From Bradyrhizobium barranii subsp. barranii (GTDB lineage Bacteria; Pseudomonadota; Alphaproteobacteria; Rhizobiales; Xanthobacteraceae): a stretch of 64,000 nt of DNA. The number at the start of each line of letters is the position of its first letter. Position 1 is the stretch's first letter. The position numbers and the translations under genes are program-made. Of this stretch, positions 60,705-64,000 are shown in pieces. The stretch is from NCBI RefSeq assembly GCF_017565645.3, contig NZ_CP086138.1, positions 184,586 to 248,585 of the forward strand, in the 5' to 3' direction. The notes below the pieces were generated by a model, which searched no databases, was not told where the DNA came from, and saw only the letters and a list, made by a program, of their open reading frames with translations.

Positions 60705-61897
60705 GGCACTTGTGCGCCCTTGGTTGAGATGCTTTCTTTGAATTCGGATGCTTTCTTAGGCAGAATCAAATGATCCGCCCTTAGGGCACTATTTTCAAGA
60801 CCCTTGAAGAACTCTCTTAGCCGTGACGATATTACGCGGATGTCGAATTCCGTGAGATCGGGGTAGCTGGGGAGGCTGATACCGCTTCTTGAGATGGCTT
60901 GCGCCTTAGGAAATTCCAGATTGCTGGCATAGTGCGGAAACGCGTGAACCGGAGGAAATAGCGGCCGGGTCTCCACGGAATTGTTACGAAGATGCAATCG
61001 CAGGCTATCGCGAAGCTCCGGCGACACGAGTATTGAGTAGAGCCACCATGAATTTGTTGAATTTGGCGACTCCGCTTGGCGGTTCACAGGAAGATCGGCG
61101 AGGTGCTTATCGTACCACGCAGCAAGCTGTCGCTTTCTTTTGAGGACGTAGCCCGCCTGCTCAAGTTGAGCGGTTCCTATCGCAGCGCAAAGGTTGGTCA
61201 TGCGATAGTTGTAACCGACTGCATCGTGCCAGTACTCTTGCAATGATGACACGGCTTGCGTCTTGAGATGATGAGCCTTCTTGATGGTACCGGCGTCATT
61301 GCTAATCACCATGCCGCCTTCACCGGTAGTGATCGTCTTATTTCCAAAAAAGCTGAAAGTAGACACGTCACCGAATGTCCCGACATGCTTACCCCGATAC
61401 AACGTCCCCAGAGCTTCGGCGCAGTCCTCAATCAACAGAAGTCTGCGCTCGCTGCAGATCTTGGAAATTGCATCCAGCTCACAGGAGGCGCCGTAAAGGT
61501 GCACAACCATCACCGCCTTTGTACGAGAGGTAACTGCCCGTTCTACAGCTGATGGGTCAACCTGCCAGGTACCTTCGATAGAGTCGACGAACACAGGCAT
61601 TGCGCCGGTCTGAACAATCGTGTTTGCCGAAGCAACATAAGTCAGCGTCGGTACAATTACCTCGTCCCCCGGGCCGATTCCGATTGCTAGCATTGCGAGA
61701 TGCAAAGCTGCGGTTCCGTTGCAAACAGAGGTCGCATGTCTTACACCGACAAAGTCGGCAAACTCGCTCTCAAATCTCTGGATAAAATGTCCACGCGAAG
61801 ATATCCAGCTGGAATCGAAACATTCCGTCACATATTGGCGCTCTTTGCCGGTCAAGTAGGGTCTGTAGATAGGATAATTCGTCACTCCCATGTGCAT
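60701..61897 (-). CDS. DegT/DnrJ/EryC1-family sugar aminotransferase
   Basis: 398 aa, PLP-dependent. Lys187 in FSFFGNKTITTGEGGMV is the PLP-binding residue; CNGTAALHLAMLAIGIGPGD and IEDCAEALGTLYRGK are further hallmarks. The ends NYPIYRPYLTGKERQYV and the overall pattern resemble GDP-perosamine synthase (PerA/RfbE). A perosamine-containing O-antigen is therefore plausible, but other 4-amino sugars are possible. Neighbours are a GT4 and an ABC polysaccharide exporter. The GTG/ATG start region is ambiguous by a few residues. Confidence 0.85.
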   Translation of the reverse strand: MHMGVTNYPIYRPYLTGKERQYVTECFDSSWISSRGHFIQRFESEFADFVGVRHATSVCNGTAALHLAMLAIGIGPGDEVIVPTLTYVASANTIVQTGAMPVFVDSIEGTWQVDPSAVERAVTSRTKAVMVVHLYGASCELDAISKICSERRLLLIEDCAEALGTLYRGKHVGTFGDVSTFSFFGNKTITTGEGGMVISNDAGTIKKAHHLKTQAVSSLQEYWHDAVGYNYRMTNLCAAIGTAQLEQAGYVLKRKRQLAAWYDKHLADLPVNRQAESPNSTNSWWLYSILVSPELRDSLRLHLRNNSVETRPLFPPVHAFPHYASNLEFPKAQAISRSGISLPSYPDLTEFDIRVISSRLREFFKGLENSALRADHLILPKKASEFKESISTKGAQVP

Positions 61898-62457
61898 GCA
61901 TCCGAGCAGTAGGTTGTAGCGAAGTAAGTTGTGGCCCCGCCACGTGTGCCGCCTGTGGTTCGGACCTCACGAGCCGCGCATTTTTTGCGCGCTTAGGTCA
62001 GCAGTCAGCAGTTTTGAGATATCTTCCGGACCACCTCCACAGCAGCCGATGGGCAGTTGCTTTGCGGATCACGGTCCGCCGAATTGTCCGAATGGATTGC
62101 AATGATCGCAGCTTTTGTGGCTGTCAGAACGATCGATTTCAGTGCGCATCAAGCCCCCGTAACGCCTTCCATCCGCAAGCGACAGATTGCGAACTCGCAT
62201 CGATGAAGCGCGCCTCAAACGGAGCAAGCGGCGTGCCACTTGAAAATGCGAGAGTCTTCAGTACCTCGTACTGGGCGCGTGTCGGATTGTCGACAGTGTC
62301 CCCGACAAATCGCTTCATGGGAGACCATGTTGCTTGCCTGACTCGGCAACTCGATACACGATTATTGACTAGTTGGTGAGAAGGGCGGAGGATTGTCCGG
62401 CAATTGAGGGGACGGTTTCGGCAAGTAGTGGGCAGACGTGTGGGGACACACAACGAG
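61898..62457. other. Intergenic region between divergent glycan operons
   Basis: 560 bp with no gene that I can support. The ORFs present on both strands have poor composition. It should hold the promoters of the aminotransferase operon and the exporter operon, but I see no consensus pair. Confidence 0.5.
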
Positions 62458-63255
62458 ATGCTGGTTTCGCAGATGACCACGTACTGCATGGAGATTTATA
62501 GAGCCCGATATTTCTGGACGCATCTCGCGTTCGCGGATATCCGCAGCAGGTGGCGACGCTCGTTCCTTGGCGTCGCGTGGTCGGTCGCGCAGCCGCTTGG
62601 ACTAACAATGTTAATGGCCGTGGTCTTCGGCAAGCTCTTCAAACAGGACATCGTCGAATACGTACCGTATATCCTGTCGGGCGTGATCACATGGGACTTC
62701 TTTGTCGTAAGCCTCACAAGCGGTTCACTCTCGTTCGTCCAGGCTGATGCCTATATCAAACAGTACCGTCACCCGCTAGCCATCTACACGTTGCGAACCA
62801 CGCTGACGAATCTAATGGTATTGATGATGGCGAGTCTGAGCCTTTTTGGCTGGGCGCTCATTGCGAAGCCGCATTTCTTCGGCTGGAGTTGGCTTGCCTC
62901 GATCCTGATTTTTCCTTTGGCGGCTCTCATCGTATGGCCGCTCGCAACTTCCCTTGCCTACGTGGGGGTTCGCTTCCGCGATCTGCCGCATGCGTTGTCG
63001 CTTGTCCTTACGGCCATGTACTTCGTTTCGCCCATCTACTTCGACGCGAGATTATTCCAGGAACGCGGCCTCGGAGCTTTAGTGGACTACAACCCAATGT
63101 ATCACCTGCTGGAAATCGTACGGGCGCCGCTACTGGCAGGCAAATGGCCGACGGCTCCAAATTTTGCGACGTGCGGCCTTACTATCTTTGGCCTCTCCGT
63201 CTTAGCCGCTCTTATTGGCCGAACCGCCGAACGGAAAGTCATTTTCTATCTATGA
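62458..63255 (+). CDS. wzm: Polysaccharide ABC exporter, permease (Wzm-like)
   Basis: 265 aa from the ATG at 62458 (MLVSQMTTYCMEIYRARYFW); a longer frame to 62404 lacks a good start context. The N-terminal amphipathic helix FADIRSRWRRSFLGVAWSVA is typical of ABC-2 exporters, followed by six membrane segments, for example LTMLMAVVFGKLF and LLSVLAALIG-like stretches near the end. With the adjacent ATPase it should flip lipid-linked O-antigen or capsule across the inner membrane. It overlaps the ATPase by 4 bp. Confidence 0.9.
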   Translation: MLVSQMTTYCMEIYRARYFWTHLAFADIRSRWRRSFLGVAWSVAQPLGLTMLMAVVFGKLFKQDIVEYVPYILSGVITWDFFVVSLTSGSLSFVQADAYIKQYRHPLAIYTLRTTLTNLMVLMMASLSLFGWALIAKPHFFGWSWLASILIFPLAALIVWPLATSLAYVGVRFRDLPHALSLVLTAMYFVSPIYFDARLFQERGLGALVDYNPMYHLLEIVRAPLLAGKWPTAPNFATCGLTIFGLSVLAALIGRTAERKVIFYL

Positions 63256-64000
63256 CAAGATGTGGTATTCGGCTCGATGGCGTGAACCTTCAATATTCCG
63301 CCAGCGCCTTCAACGAGCGATCGTTGAAGGCGCTGTTCACGGGCCTGCTCGGGGCGAACGCAAGGCCGGTCCTCCATGACGTCCACGCACTCAAGAACAT
63401 ATGCGTTGAGATTGTGCCCGGGGAACGCGTGGGCCTACTGGGTCACAACGGTGCGGGCAAATCGACGTTTCTGAAGATGGTTGCCGGTCTCTATCCGATT
63501 TCCTCCGGATTTCGCTATGTCGACGGTACCGTCCGTTCATTATTCGATCTAAGCCTTGGTTTTGAGCCCGATGCGACGGGACGAGAAAACATTCTCTATC
63601 GCGGCCTGCTGCTCGGTCTAACGCCGAGTTTCATGCGCTCGGTGGAAGAGCAGATCGTCGCTTTCGCCGATGTCGGCGAATTCATCGATTATCCGATCAA
63701 GACATATTCCGCAGGCATGCAGGTTCGTCTGGCTTTTGCGATCTCAACCATTGTCGGCGGCGACATCCTGCTACTCGATGAGGTGATCGGCGCTGGCGAT
63801 GCGACCTTCATGCAGTGCGCGAAGACCCGGATCCTTGAACTGATCGACAATTCGGAGATTCTCCTCCTAGCTTCGCATGATTTAGGTGCTTTGCGCCAGA
63901 TTTGCGAGCGCGCGCTGGTTTTGGATCAGGGCGAAGTGAAGTTCGATGGCCCGGTTGATGTGGCGGTTGAAGAATACAAGAAGCTAACGGGAGCGAGCTT
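63252..64000 (+). CDS. wzt: Polysaccharide ABC exporter, ATPase (Wzt-like), 3' end beyond the window
   Basis: The first 249 codons, continuing past the window. Walker A GLLGHNGAGKSTFLKMVA, a Q-loop region replaced by the LGFEPDATGRENILYRGLLL segment typical of the Wzt/TagH class, signature YSAGMQVRLAFA, Walker B DILLLDEVIGAGD and switch His LLASHDLGAL. Translation is coupled to wzm (ATGA). Whether a C-terminal glycan-binding extension follows cannot be seen. Confidence 0.92.
   Translation, partial: MTRCGIRLDGVNLQYSASAFNERSLKALFTGLLGANARPVLHDVHALKNICVEIVPGERVGLLGHNGAGKSTFLKMVAGLYPISSGFRYVDGTVRSLFDLSLGFEPDATGRENILYRGLLLGLTPSFMRSVEEQIVAFADVGEFIDYPIKTYSAGMQVRLAFAISTIVGGDILLLDEVIGAGDATFMQCAKTRILELIDNSEILLLASHDLGALRQICERALVLDQGEVKFDGPVDVAVEEYKKLTGAS

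Noticed and set aside
62014..62379. A 121-aa frame upstream of wzm
   Set aside because: Neither strand gives a recognisable protein and composition is poor; left as intergenic.

Overview
The window is GC-rich alphaproteobacterial DNA, most likely from the Bradyrhizobium/Nitrobacter group. This is inferred from IS families, codon use and gene content; there is no rRNA or other phylogenetic marker. It is an accessory region: two insertion-sequence graveyards (1-21.2 kb and 48-59.4 kb) flank and interrupt a large secretion and glycan-biosynthesis region (21.5-47.8 kb and 59.6-64 kb). I see no tRNA, rRNA or CRISPR array.

Mobile regions. The left graveyard holds, in order: a serine-recombinase element in an IS66 tnpB; an IS21 half; IS256, IS110 and IS481 remnants; a second copy of the serine-recombinase element; a complete RIT element (three tyrosine recombinases); complete IS1380, IS4, IS110 (IS1111-like) and IS3 elements; and several fragments. 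The right graveyard is nested. A degenerate IS66 (here IS66-4) contains a complete IS66 (IS66-3, 8-bp target duplication), which itself carries the third serine-recombinase copy. IS66-4 also contains another complete IS66 (IS66-5, 8-bp duplication) with a UPF0149-like passenger gene. All three serine-recombinase copies sit at the same codon position of IS66 tnpB and in the same relative orientation. The two complete copies are both 2,481 bp.

Secretion and glycan region. An RTX-type Ca2+-binding protein (21672) is followed by a SAM methyltransferase, a type I secretion ABC transporter with a C39-like domain, a HlyD-type adaptor, a Sel1-repeat protein, a 1,308-aa WbsX-GT4-GT2 fusion and further glycosyltransferases. 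The genes from the transporter to the 35.9 kb end are mostly overlapping or closely spaced, which suggests coupled expression of RTX secretion and glycosylation. Next come the dTDP-L-rhamnose genes rfbA, rfbB, rfbC and rfbD, of which rfbB and rfbC are frameshifted. Two very large GT2 proteins, two small co-transcribed unknowns and a GT4 follow. After the right graveyard lie a GT4, a DegT/perosamine-synthase-like aminotransferase and a Wzm/Wzt-type polysaccharide exporter that runs off the window end.

Unexplained structure. At 4604-5143 there is an array of four (plus one half) hairpin units. Their long outer stems differ in sequence but are perfectly or almost perfectly complementary, while the internal-loop bases are conserved. 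This pattern resembles covariation in a structured RNA or single-stranded DNA. It is, with the tnpB-targeting recombinase element, the most unusual item in the window.
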